In this document: positions 1 to 5,218 of the stretch, one piece after another | How positions within the stretch are numbered: position 1 is the first letter of the stretch | How the letters are laid out: each line of letters begins with the position of its first letter | Source of the DNA: CAG-390 sp964384555 | Lineage (GTDB): Bacteria; Bacillota; Clostridia; Oscillospirales; CAG-272 | NCBI GenBank assembly: GCA_964384555.1 | Contig: CAYLLA010000076.1 | Coordinates: 1 to 5,218, forward strand | DNA: 5,218 bases | Direction: 5' to 3' | The notes under the pieces: generated by a model | Seen by the model: the letters and a program-made list of their open reading frames with translations, nothing else | Database searches by the model: none | Told to the model about the DNA's origin: nothing | Translations under genes and position numbers: made by a program

Positions 1-18
1 CACTACGGGGAAGATCAG

Positions 19-55
19 AAAAAATACATTTAATTTGAAATTCGCGTGGCGAATT
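19..55 (-). terminator. Possible, non-canonical transcription end after pdxY-like gene
   Basis: On the minus strand the last of the three hairpins (49-55 with 39-45) is followed by an AT-rich stretch and a run of six T at 24-19. The T run begins 14 nt after the stem, so this is not a standard intrinsic terminator, where the T run adjoins the stem. It is listed because it is the only terminator-like arrangement downstream of the gene cluster. Confidence 0.2.
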
Positions 56-106
56 ACTTCCGCGATCAGCACGAAGTGCTGCATATAATCACGCGCGGAG
101 CGCGTG
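39..106. repeat. Row of three perfect short hairpins (repeat-like element)
   Basis: Three perfect inverted repeats follow one another just after the pdxY-like gene. The first pairs 39-45 with 49-55 (aattcgc/gcgaatt, loop gtg). The second pairs 67-72 with 76-81 (cagcac/gtgctg, loop gaa). The third pairs 90-96 with 100-106 (cacgcgc/gcgcgtg, loop gga). All loops are 3 nt and the linkers are 11 and 8 nt. A further AT palindrome (aattt g aaatt, 32-42) overlaps the first arm. The series of evenly built hairpins flush against a stop codon looks like a dispersed intergenic repeat of the kind common in gut Clostridia; that comparison is from memory. In the direction of pdxY transcription a run of six T (24-19) follows the last stem by 14 nt, so the region may also end transcription. 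Confidence 0.65.
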
Positions 107-110
107 TATT

Positions 111-1031
111 TCACTCCTCGTGCTTCTCCAGCACCAGCTCCAGTGCCACGCCGTTGCGGGTTGGCTCGTCGGGGGCGGCGGCAAGGGTCACCTCGGCGCA
201 TTTTGCGGCAAAGTGAGAGGCATCCGCGGCCGCGGCCGCCAGTTTTTTGCCGCCAAGCAGGCGGGCAAGCAGTACCGATGCAAAAATATCGCCGGTGCCC
301 GGGTAATCCCGTGCCACCCGCCGCTGTGAGGTGATGGCCACCTCGCCATCGCGCTCGCCGGCCGAGGTCATCACACCGCCGTCCATCGTCGGGAGGCCGG
401 TTATCACCACACCGCGCAGGCGGTCACCGCCGACTGCGGCAAAGATCCGATCTGTCAGCTCGCGGCAAAGCCCTGCGGCATCCTCGGCGGCACGCGAGAC
501 GGCGCGGGTGTAATCCTCCCCCACCATCATGCATGCCTCGGTAAGGTTGGGAGTGATCACGTCCGCGTGCGCGCAAAGCCCGCGCATGGCGGCGGCAAGC
601 TCGGGGGTGCAGGTGTGATAAAGCTCGCCGTCATCCCCCAGTACCGGATCCACCAGCACCAGAGGCACGCCGCCGCGGCCGTCATCCTCGCCAAACCGAC
701 AAATAAAGTCGCGTATCATCTCAACCTGCCGCGCACTACCCAAAAATCCGGTGTAAACGGCATCAAATTTCAGCCCCAGCTCCTCAAAATGATCGGCAAT
801 TTGCGGTATAGCGCTGTCAAGCTCGCAAAAATACATATCGCTAAAGCCGCCTGTGTGGGTGGAGAGCAGGGCGGTGGGTATCGGCACGCACTGCACTCCC
901 ATTGACGACAGCACAGGTGCTATCACCGTCAGTGCGCACCTGCCAAAGCAGGAAAGATCATGCAGTGCCGCCGCTCGCGGAACTGCCCGCGCATCGTTTT
1001 TTTGATAGGTCTTAAAAGTTTGATCGCTCAT
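111..1031 (-). CDS. pdxY: Pyridoxal/pyridoxamine kinase (PdxY/PdxK family)
   Basis: This 306-residue cytosolic kinase phosphorylates vitamin B6 vitamers with ATP in the salvage route to pyridoxal 5'-phosphate. It shows the ribokinase-like fold signatures in order: HDLSCFGRCALT near 24-35, TALLSTHTGGF at 53-63, TGFLGSARQ at 94-102 (compare SGYLGSAEQ in E. coli PdxY), VDPVLGDDGELY at 127-138, TPNLTEA at 160-166 and the anion-hole motif GTGDIFAS at 245-252, where Asp248 is the expected catalytic base. Length is close to the 287 residues of E. coli PdxY. An in-frame ATG at 1109 exists, but the ATG at 1031 is chosen because it has an AAGGA site 10 nt upstream and begins 4 bp after the mrdA stop; the family needs no extension. 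It is probably co-transcribed and translationally coupled with mrdA. Which vitamer it prefers (pyridoxal, pyridoxine, pyridoxamine) and whether it is bifunctional with hydroxymethylpyrimidine cannot be read from sequence; the exact symbol (pdxY or pdxK) is less certain than the family. Confidence 0.9.
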   Translation of the reverse strand: MSDQTFKTYQKNDARAVPRAAALHDLSCFGRCALTVIAPVLSSMGVQCVPIPTALLSTHTGGFSDMYFCELDSAIPQIADHFEELGLKFDAVYTGFLGSARQVEMIRDFICRFGEDDGRGGVPLVLVDPVLGDDGELYHTCTPELAAAMRGLCAHADVITPNLTEACMMVGEDYTRAVSRAAEDAAGLCRELTDRIFAAVGGDRLRGVVITGLPTMDGGVMTSAGERDGEVAITSQRRVARDYPGTGDIFASVLLARLLGGKKLAAAAADASHFAAKCAEVTLAAAPDEPTRNGVALELVLEKHEE

Positions 1032-1035
1032 GAGA

Positions 1036-3219
1036 TCACTGTCCTTGTGATGTTGCGGCATCGCCGTCGGTGAAGCCGAAATAGCTGTTAAACACAGCGC
1101 GTGCGCCAAGTGCGGCGTAATATCCGTTAACGCCGTGCTCTATAACGCAGGAAAATACTATCTCCGGGTCGTCAAATGGCGCAAAGGCGGCAAAAACGCA
1201 GTTATCGGCCGAGCCGTCACCCACCTGCGCCGTACCTGTTTTGGCGCCAACCTTTATCGGGTAGTCCGCCAAAAAGCGGGAGGTCATTGAGGTGCGACTG
1301 CTGACGACCAGCCCCATGCCCTCCATCACGGCATCGTAGGTGGCGGCACTCATATCAAAGCTTGCTACCACCTCGGGATCGCGGGTGTAGAGGATCTCAC
1401 CGCTGCCGAACTCGCGCACAGAGCCTAAAAGATGCGCCGAGTAGCGCACTCCGCGATTGACCACCATCGACATATAGCAGGAGATCTGCAGGGGGTTAAA
1501 GGAGTTGTAGCCCTGGCCTATCGCGGTAGCGATAACGCGCCCGGCCGTCCATTCAACGCCGTTATCGCGTGCCCAATCGGGATCCGCCAGCACGCCGGTG
1601 TTTTCAACATCGGTAAGCTCAATGCCGGTGGGCTGTCCAAAGCCGTAAAGTGCGGCGTATCGGTTTATCTTATCGATGGTCAAAAGGCGGCCCATCTCAA
1701 AGAAAAAGCAGTTGCAGGAGGTCCCCACCGCGTGGGTAACGTCAAGCAGGCCATGCCCCCACACGTTCCAGCATTTTGGCTGATAGTCGGAATAATACTC
1801 GTAGGTTCCGGTGCAGTTGACCTGATTTTGCGTGGTGATTATCCGCTCGCTCAAGGCCGCCACGGCAATTCCGACCTTAAATGTAGAGCCGGGAGCGTAG
1901 CTGCCCGCCAGTGCGCGGTTCATAAGCGGCGCGCCGGTGTTGGTAACAAGGGTAGCATAGTCCTCGTTAAAGGTGGAAAGATCATAGGTCGGGTTTGAGG
2001 CCAGTGCCAGCACCTCGCCGGTCTTGGGGTCTATCGCGGTCATCGCGCCGGCTTGAGCCAGCATGCCGCGCTCAATGGCGGCGCGAACGGCACTGTCGGT
2101 GCTGCCCGCCTCCGCCGCCTTGATGTATTCAATGTTTTCGGAAAGGGCCGCCTCGGTGGCTATCTGCAGGTCAATGTCTATCGTCAGCCAAACATCCCGC
2201 CCCGCCTGCGGCTCGACCGAAACATAGGTATCGATAACGTTGCCGTCCTCATCCCGCACCGTCACGCGCTCACCGTCAACGCCGCGCAGGTATTCTTCAA
2301 ATGCAAGCTCCGCGCCGGAAACACCCACACGCGCGTTGGCCGAGTAGCCCGCCGCGGCGTATTCCTCGGCTTTTGAGGCGGGAATGCGCCCAACGCGGCC
2401 GAGTATGTGCGAGGCAATGCCCGGGTAGTGGTACACGCGCTCGGTATCGGTGCGAATGTACACGCCGCGCAGCTCGTGCTCGGCAAGGTAGTTTATCAGA
2501 TCGTCGCCTATCTCCTCGGCGATAACAAGCGGCTCGGCCTTGGCAAAACGAATGACCTCCATTTCGTATCTTATACGCAAAACGGTGGTTATTTCTGCAT
2601 AATTATACATTGCTTTGCCGTCATCATCGGTGTTGACCCGCCCCTTGGAATCAAGTATGCGGCACTTTTTGGCCAGCGCTTGGATAAGCTCAAATGCTGT
2701 GGCATCGGAATCGATATCAAGCGCTTTTTTTACACGCGCCAAGCGTGCGCGGAGGGTCTCGTCCTTGAGTTTTTCCTCGTCATATTTGATATTCGGGTAG
2801 CTGCCGACAAACACCCAGCTGTCATCGGCAAGGCAGTCGCGACTGCCGGTGGCCTCAATTGCCTCCATAACACCAATTATCACGCGGTTGCCCTCGGTGT
2901 AGGTGTCCGGCATGCTGCCGTAGTTCAGCAGCAGGGAATATGAATATTTATTCGTTACAAGCGGCTTGCCGTTGCGGTCGTATAACTCGCCGCGCACGGC
3001 GGCTATCGGCTCGGTGCTCTTGCTCCCGTCGCCGTCATCGTCCGCGGCGGGGGTGTAATTCAGCTGGAGCCGCGCTATCTGAAAAATGTAAAACAGCATC
3101 ACCAGGGTAAAGACCACGGCTATAACTATATATCGGCTGCCAAATTGGCGGCGCGTGCCTTGGCGATCGTCCTCGCCGCGGTGGTCGTCGGATGGCGACC
3201 GCCCTGTTTTTCCAAGCAT
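1036..3219 (-). CDS. mrdA: Penicillin-binding protein 2, class B transpeptidase of cell elongation
   Basis: This 727-residue protein cross-links peptidoglycan (D,D-transpeptidase) outside the membrane and partners the RodA glycosyltransferase in the elongasome. A short charged cytoplasmic tail (1-29) precedes one membrane anchor (about 30-50). The class B dimerisation/pedestal region follows, with AAVRGELYDRNGKPL at 73-87. The transpeptidase domain has all three active-site motifs: STFK at 445-448 (Ser445 nucleophile), SCN at 501-503 and KTGTA at 660-664. An acidic linker (ADDDGDG, 59-65) follows the anchor. Length fits Gram-positive PBP2, longer than the E. coli protein because of extra residues in the N-terminal half (about 100-210). 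The ATG at 3219 has a strong AAAGGAG site 6 nt upstream. Proximity to mreD favours PBP2 (elongation) over the division enzyme PBP3/FtsI or a sporulation SpoVD, and no PASTA domain is present at the C-terminus. Cys469, Cys483, His489 and Cys502 may form a metal site (see findings). Confidence 0.93.
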   Translation of the reverse strand: MLGKTGRSPSDDHRGEDDRQGTRRQFGSRYIVIAVVFTLVMLFYIFQIARLQLNYTPAADDDGDGSKSTEPIAAVRGELYDRNGKPLVTNKYSYSLLLNYGSMPDTYTEGNRVIIGVMEAIEATGSRDCLADDSWVFVGSYPNIKYDEEKLKDETLRARLARVKKALDIDSDATAFELIQALAKKCRILDSKGRVNTDDDGKAMYNYAEITTVLRIRYEMEVIRFAKAEPLVIAEEIGDDLINYLAEHELRGVYIRTDTERVYHYPGIASHILGRVGRIPASKAEEYAAAGYSANARVGVSGAELAFEEYLRGVDGERVTVRDEDGNVIDTYVSVEPQAGRDVWLTIDIDLQIATEAALSENIEYIKAAEAGSTDSAVRAAIERGMLAQAGAMTAIDPKTGEVLALASNPTYDLSTFNEDYATLVTNTGAPLMNRALAGSYAPGSTFKVGIAVAALSERIITTQNQVNCTGTYEYYSDYQPKCWNVWGHGLLDVTHAVGTSCNCFFFEMGRLLTIDKINRYAALYGFGQPTGIELTDVENTGVLADPDWARDNGVEWTAGRVIATAIGQGYNSFNPLQISCYMSMVVNRGVRYSAHLLGSVREFGSGEILYTRDPEVVASFDMSAATYDAVMEGMGLVVSSRTSMTSRFLADYPIKVGAKTGTAQVGDGSADNCVFAAFAPFDDPEIVFSCVIEHGVNGYYAALGARAVFNSYFGFTDGDAATSQGQ
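1042..1046 (-). promoter_or_regulatory. Ribosome binding site of pdxY-like gene, inside mrdA end
   Basis: The minus strand reads AAGGA 10 nt before the ATG at 1031. The site lies within the last codons of mrdA, whose TGA is at 1038-1036. This placement decides the start in favour of 1031 over the in-frame ATG at 1109, and suggests that ribosomes finishing mrdA feed the next gene. Confidence 0.6.
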
Positions 3220-3225
3220 TTTCGG

Positions 3226-3232
3226 CTCCTTT
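3226..3232 (-). promoter_or_regulatory. Strong ribosome binding site of mrdA
   Basis: The minus strand reads AAAGGAG followed by CCGAAA and the ATG at 3219, a 6-nt spacer. This near-perfect site fixes the start and suggests efficient translation independent of the preceding gene, which ends 152 bp upstream. Confidence 0.85.
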
Positions 3233-3283
3233 CTTCGGGGTTGTTTAGAGGGGGATCGAACATAAAGTGTTTGTGCGCTCTAC

Positions 3284-3311
3284 GTTATCTTTAGTTTTTT
3301 ATTTTTTATAA
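3284..3311 (-). promoter_or_regulatory. Weak candidate promoter for mrdA-pdxY
   Basis: In the AT-rich core of the spacer the minus strand reads TTATAA (3311-3306), a 16-nt spacer, then GATAAC (3289-3284). Each hexamer matches the sigma-A consensus at four of six positions. The run of A residues between them is notable in otherwise GC-rich DNA. It would give a leader of roughly 55-60 nt before the mrdA start. The match is poor enough that chance in AT-rich sequence is a real alternative. Confidence 0.25.
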
Positions 3312-3371
3312 GGATAGCATTTTAATCGGTTTTTACCTTCTCACCGCGCGAAGCACACACGCAGCGTGGGT

Positions 3372-4442
3372 TCACGCAAAAAAGCTGACTGCCAGCACGG
3401 CGGCCATGGCGGCAACAAACAGGAGCATTCCCGGATTCAAAAACATGACCTCACCGCGGCGGGCGCGCGGGATCTTCACCTCGGCGGACGGGCAATCAGC
3501 AAAATTCAGCCGTTTGCGGGAGGCTATAAGCATCCCCAGCCCCACCGCGCCGAGCGCCATCAGCGTCAGGCTCCACGCCATTATCGCCATCAGCGGCCCG
3601 TAAAGCCCGCCGGCGTAGGCCATGTACTCCGCCATGCCCTCCTCGGTGCCGGATGCGGCTATCTTTTGCACAAGAGTTGACAGTCCATCCGTACCGCCAA
3701 GCAGGCGCAGGAGCATTAAAGGCACAAAGCCGCCCACAAAATTCATTATCATATGCAAAATAATGCTGTTTTTGATCTTCCCTGTGCGCAGATAGATAAA
3801 TGCGAAAAACAGCCCAAGCGCAAAAGCGTAAAAATACTGCTGCAGGTTTCCGTGCACCAGTGCAAAGGCCAGCGCGGACATCACCGCGGCGGTGGGAGCG
3901 CCAAACACGGCCAGCCTGTCTATCAGCAGGCGGCGAAAGATCAGCTCCTCCGCCACGGGGCCTATCACTACCACCACCAAAAGGACTACCAAGGGGTTTG
4001 ATTCCATCAGTGTGCTGTCAAGCCCCGAGTAGGATGCGCGCCCGCAGATGATCGAGATGGTGTTGTTTACAAAGTTGCCGACATAGTTGCCGAGCTGCAT
4101 AAGGCCTATCGATATCAGCACCGCCGCAAATAGGCCGTAGCCGCCAAGCTTTGCGCCGCCGTTGCCGAGCTGCGCTCTTGGCGCGGGGCGCAGGATCAGC
4201 CACGCCGCCGGCATTGAGATAAGATACATTATCACGCAGTGCGAGAGCCAATAATAAGCCTCCGTGGCGGCAAATTCGGGGAAATATCGCGCCGAGAGGT
4301 ATGACATTCCATACCCCAGCGCGTATTGCAGGGCAACCATCACAAAAAGGGCCAGTCCCAAGCGCAAAAAAGTGCGCCGCGCCGTGCGCAGGGCTGTATC
4401 CTCGGGGGCGGTATTTTGTTCGTTTTCGTGTTTTGTGTTCAT
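3372..4442 (-). CDS. CPBP-family intramembrane metalloprotease (Abi/Rce1-like)
   Basis: This 356-residue multi-pass membrane protein has the three motifs of the CPBP (CAAX protease and bacteriocin-processing) family: EELIFR at 165-170 (motif EExxxR), FALVH at 193-197 (FxxxH) and HMIMN at 230-234 (HxxxN). Glu165, Glu166, His197 and His230 are the expected metal and catalytic residues. Hydrophobic segments lie near 26-50, 62-85, 99-121, 149-163, 183-196, 202-218, 226-248, 283-306 and 335-355. The N-terminus (1-25) is polar and a basic loop lies at 308-330. Members cleave within the membrane; roles include bacteriocin self-immunity, peptide maturation and regulated proteolysis. The substrate here is unknown. 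The ATG at 4442 lies 11 bp after the mreD stop and has a weak AGGG site overlapping that stop. The frame stays open upstream to 4796, but that stretch overlaps mreD in another frame and does not look like protein of this family. Probably co-transcribed with mreD. Confidence 0.88.
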   Translation of the reverse strand: MNTKHENEQNTAPEDTALRTARRTFLRLGLALFVMVALQYALGYGMSYLSARYFPEFAATEAYYWLSHCVIMYLISMPAAWLILRPAPRAQLGNGGAKLGGYGLFAAVLISIGLMQLGNYVGNFVNNTISIICGRASYSGLDSTLMESNPLVVLLVVVVIGPVAEELIFRRLLIDRLAVFGAPTAAVMSALAFALVHGNLQQYFYAFALGLFFAFIYLRTGKIKNSIILHMIMNFVGGFVPLMLLRLLGGTDGLSTLVQKIAASGTEEGMAEYMAYAGGLYGPLMAIMAWSLTLMALGAVGLGMLIASRKRLNFADCPSAEVKIPRARRGEVMFLNPGMLLFVAAMAAVLAVSFFA

Positions 4443-4450
4443 TCTTTTTG

Positions 4451-4455
4451 ACCCT
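4451..4455 (-). promoter_or_regulatory. Weak ribosome binding site of the CPBP gene
   Basis: The minus strand reads AGGGT 8 nt before the ATG at 4442, and it overlaps the TAG stop codon of mreD (4456-4454). It is weaker than the mreD and mrdA sites, so expression probably relies on coupling to mreD translation. Confidence 0.4.
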
Positions 4456-5011
4456 ATGATAGATCGGTAGTTTTGCGAAACAGCTTGCAAAGCAGTTTTG
4501 CGGGGAGGCAGATGAGCAAAGCCAGCGGGTAGGAGCTTGCAAATTCGGGCAGGACTATCCGCAGCAGTGCCACCGAAAAGCTGAGGTCGGAGACGCCGGA
4601 GGTCATGGCGGTAAGCAGGAGCGACAAAAAGGACCGCACCGCGCACCCCGCAAAGCATATCACCGCCCATGAGGGGAGGTTGGGCCCCAAAAGCGTTTTT
4701 ACCGCTATGCCGGCAAGGTAGCCCGCAAGCATGTAAAAGATGGGGGAGAGCCATATCGGCGCGCCGCCCAAAGCATCCACAGCCACGCCGCCCCAAATGC
4801 CAAGCGCCGCGCCGGTGCGTTCGTCATCAAACACGCCAAGGCCCATTACCAGCGCCAAAGTTATGTCGGGCGTGGCGGAAAACAGCCGCACCCGCGAGAA
4901 AAAGGAGGTCTGCAGTATGGCAAAAACAAATATCGCGGCGGCAAAAATGCCGTATTTCAGCACCGCGCGCGACCGCGAAATGTTCGGCCGCGGCTTTTTG
5001 TTAAATTCCAT
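4454..5011 (-). CDS. mreD: Rod shape-determining protein MreD
   Basis: This 185-residue integral membrane protein is the scaffold component that, with MreB and MreC, positions side-wall synthesis in rod-shaped cells. A basic N-terminus (1-19) leads into hydrophobic segments at about 20-38, 49-61, 67-82, 86-107, 113-136 and 155-178. The family pattern is visible: LQTSFFS at 33-39, ATPDITLALVMGLG at 46-59 and the glycine-rich GAALGIWGGVAVDALGG at 67-83, equivalent to the GxxxGLxxD region of MreD. Length is usual for the family. The start at 5011 is preferred over an in-frame ATG at 5113 because AAAGGAGG stands 4 nt before it and the extra 34 residues are proline-rich and unlike MreD. The CPBP gene follows after 11 bp and PBP2 after that. 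mreC, usually directly upstream, does not reach within 207 bp of the start. MreD sequences diverge strongly, so the call rests on topology, the glycine motif and context. Confidence 0.88.
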   Translation of the reverse strand: MEFNKKPRPNISRSRAVLKYGIFAAAIFVFAILQTSFFSRVRLFSATPDITLALVMGLGVFDDERTGAALGIWGGVAVDALGGAPIWLSPIFYMLAGYLAGIAVKTLLGPNLPSWAVICFAGCAVRSFLSLLLTAMTSGVSDLSFSVALLRIVLPEFASSYPLALLICLPAKLLCKLFRKTTDLS

Positions 5012-5129
5012 TTTGCCTCCTTTCGGGGATCTTTGATAAATACGGGATAAACACAGGGCGGGTTTGTGGGCGTCAGGCGGGGCATGTGTGAGATAAGGAA
5101 GATTTTTGCGCAAGCAACAATCGGTTTTA
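5012..5129. other. Leader region upstream of mreD without a recognised gene
   Basis: Between the inverted-repeat element and mreD I find no protein resembling the C-terminus of MreC and no RNA gene. Frames entering from the right edge on the minus strand close within about 27 codons. Weak promoter-like hexamers occur, such as TTGCTT with TATCTC 16 nt later (5117-5090), but they match poorly. The only clear signal is the ribosome binding site next to the start codon. Confidence 0.5.
5016..5023 (-). promoter_or_regulatory. Ribosome binding site that decides the mreD start
   Basis: The minus strand reads AAAGGAGG, then CAAA and the ATG at 5011. The eight bases match the anti-Shine-Dalgarno sequence very well, although the 4-nt spacer is short. 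No comparable site serves the in-frame ATG at 5113. Confidence 0.85.
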
Positions 5130-5213
5130 CCTCCTCATCCGTCATGGATCAGGGGACGACCCACAAAAACGTCGTTTTTGCAGATTAATTGTGATTTGTG
5201 ACGGATGAGGTGG
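5130..5213. repeat. Inverted-repeat element, MITE-like, with central palindrome
   Basis: The arm cctcatccgtca (5133-5144) is the exact reverse complement of tgacggatgagg (5199-5210). Allowing one mismatch, the arms extend to 15 bp (5130-5144 and 5199-5213). The interior holds a perfect palindrome, caaaaacg t cgtttttg (5164-5180), and an AT-rich stretch (5184-5198). There is no open frame for a transposase. The structure fits a small non-autonomous mobile element or an extragenic hairpin repeat. Arms containing tcatccgtc recur in intergenic repeats of gut Oscillospiraceae in my memory, which I cannot verify here. Only 5 nt lie beyond the outer end of the right arm, so a target duplication cannot be judged. 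Confidence 0.65.
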
Positions 5214-5218
5214 GCTAT

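Larger units (their letters stand above)
3220..3371. other. 152-bp intergenic spacer between CPBP gene and mrdA
   Basis: The spacer holds no open frame of note. Its middle (about 3260-3340) is distinctly AT-rich, with homopolymer runs at 3295-3308. Near the CPBP stop codon there is a small GC-rich palindrome (cacgc a gcgtg, 3358-3368) and a weak alternative stem with the nearby cgcgcg; neither is followed by a T run, so I do not call a terminator. Transcripts from mreD could read through, or mrdA may also have its own promoter here. Confidence 0.6.

Noticed and set aside
39..106. CRISPR array or tRNA reading of the hairpin row
   Set aside because: The three stems have different sequences, there are no direct repeats of CRISPR length, and no cloverleaf or CCA end is present.
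1032..1109. In-frame upstream ATG at 1109 that would lengthen the pdxY-like protein by 26 residues
   Set aside because: The extension lies wholly inside mrdA in another frame, does not resemble the kinase family, and the ATG at 1031 has a suitable ribosome binding site and a typical 4-bp operon gap.
1432..1998. Long plus-strand frame of 188 residues opposite mrdA, and several similar ones (e.g. 2407-2943, 567-905, 3366-3680)
   Set aside because: They lie antisense to well-supported genes in GC-rich DNA, where such frames are common; none shows recognisable domains or a good ribosome binding site.
3341..3371. GC-rich palindrome after the CPBP stop as an intrinsic terminator
   Set aside because: The stems are short (about 5 bp with a very small or imperfect loop) and no T run follows in either direction.
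4443..4796. Upstream extension of the CPBP frame (118 residues, starting at 4796)
   Set aside because: It overlaps mreD almost entirely in a different frame, and the residues are Arg/Cys/Pro-rich without membrane character. The ATG at 4442 fits the family and operon spacing.
5090..5117. Promoter for mreD (TTGCTT, 16 nt, TATCTC on the minus strand)
   Set aside because: The -10 match is only three of six and similar weak pairs occur by chance in a region of this length.
4957..5145. 62-residue minus-strand frame starting inside the inverted repeat and running into mreD
   Set aside because: It overlaps the mreD start in another frame, resembles no family I know, and its ATG lies within the repeat arm with no ribosome binding site of its own.

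Overview
The window carries four genes, all on the minus strand. Read in the direction of transcription (high to low coordinates) they are mreD, a CPBP-family membrane protease, a penicillin-binding protein 2 gene (mrdA), and a pyridoxal/pyridoxamine kinase gene (pdxY-like). The GC-rich coding sequence, strong AAAGGAGG-type ribosome binding sites, the Gram-positive style of the PBP2 and the mre-mrdA gene order suggest a Clostridia-class Firmicute, most likely a gut Oscillospiraceae/Ruminococcaceae type. That taxonomic guess is inference.

Layout from the right edge. Positions 5012-5218 are non-coding as far as I can see. They hold an 84-bp inverted-repeat element (5130-5213) with 12-bp perfect arms and a central palindrome, then the leader of mreD. 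mreD (4454-5011) is followed after 11 bp by the CPBP protease (3372-4442). A 152-bp spacer (3220-3371) with an AT-rich core, possibly containing a weak promoter, separates it from mrdA (1036-3219). The pdxY-like gene (111-1031) starts 4 bp after the mrdA stop codon, and its ribosome binding site lies inside the mrdA coding end. Four bases after the pdxY stop there is a row of three perfect triloop hairpins (39-106), which fills the left edge.

How the genes fit together. MreD and PBP2 are two parts of the elongasome, the machine that inserts peptidoglycan along the side wall of rod-shaped cells: MreD is a membrane scaffold protein and PBP2 is the transpeptidase. A CPBP intramembrane protease lies between them, which is not the textbook order. 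The B6 kinase supplies pyridoxal phosphate; alanine racemase, which makes the D-alanine for peptidoglycan, uses that cofactor, but a functional link to the wall genes is only inference. mreC and mreB would be expected beyond the right edge and are not in view.

The genes are ordinary families with intact motifs. The less ordinary material is the two hairpin-rich elements at the window edges, a possible Cys-Cys-His-Cys metal site in the PBP2, and the position of the protease. I see no convincing sign of a wholly new system here.
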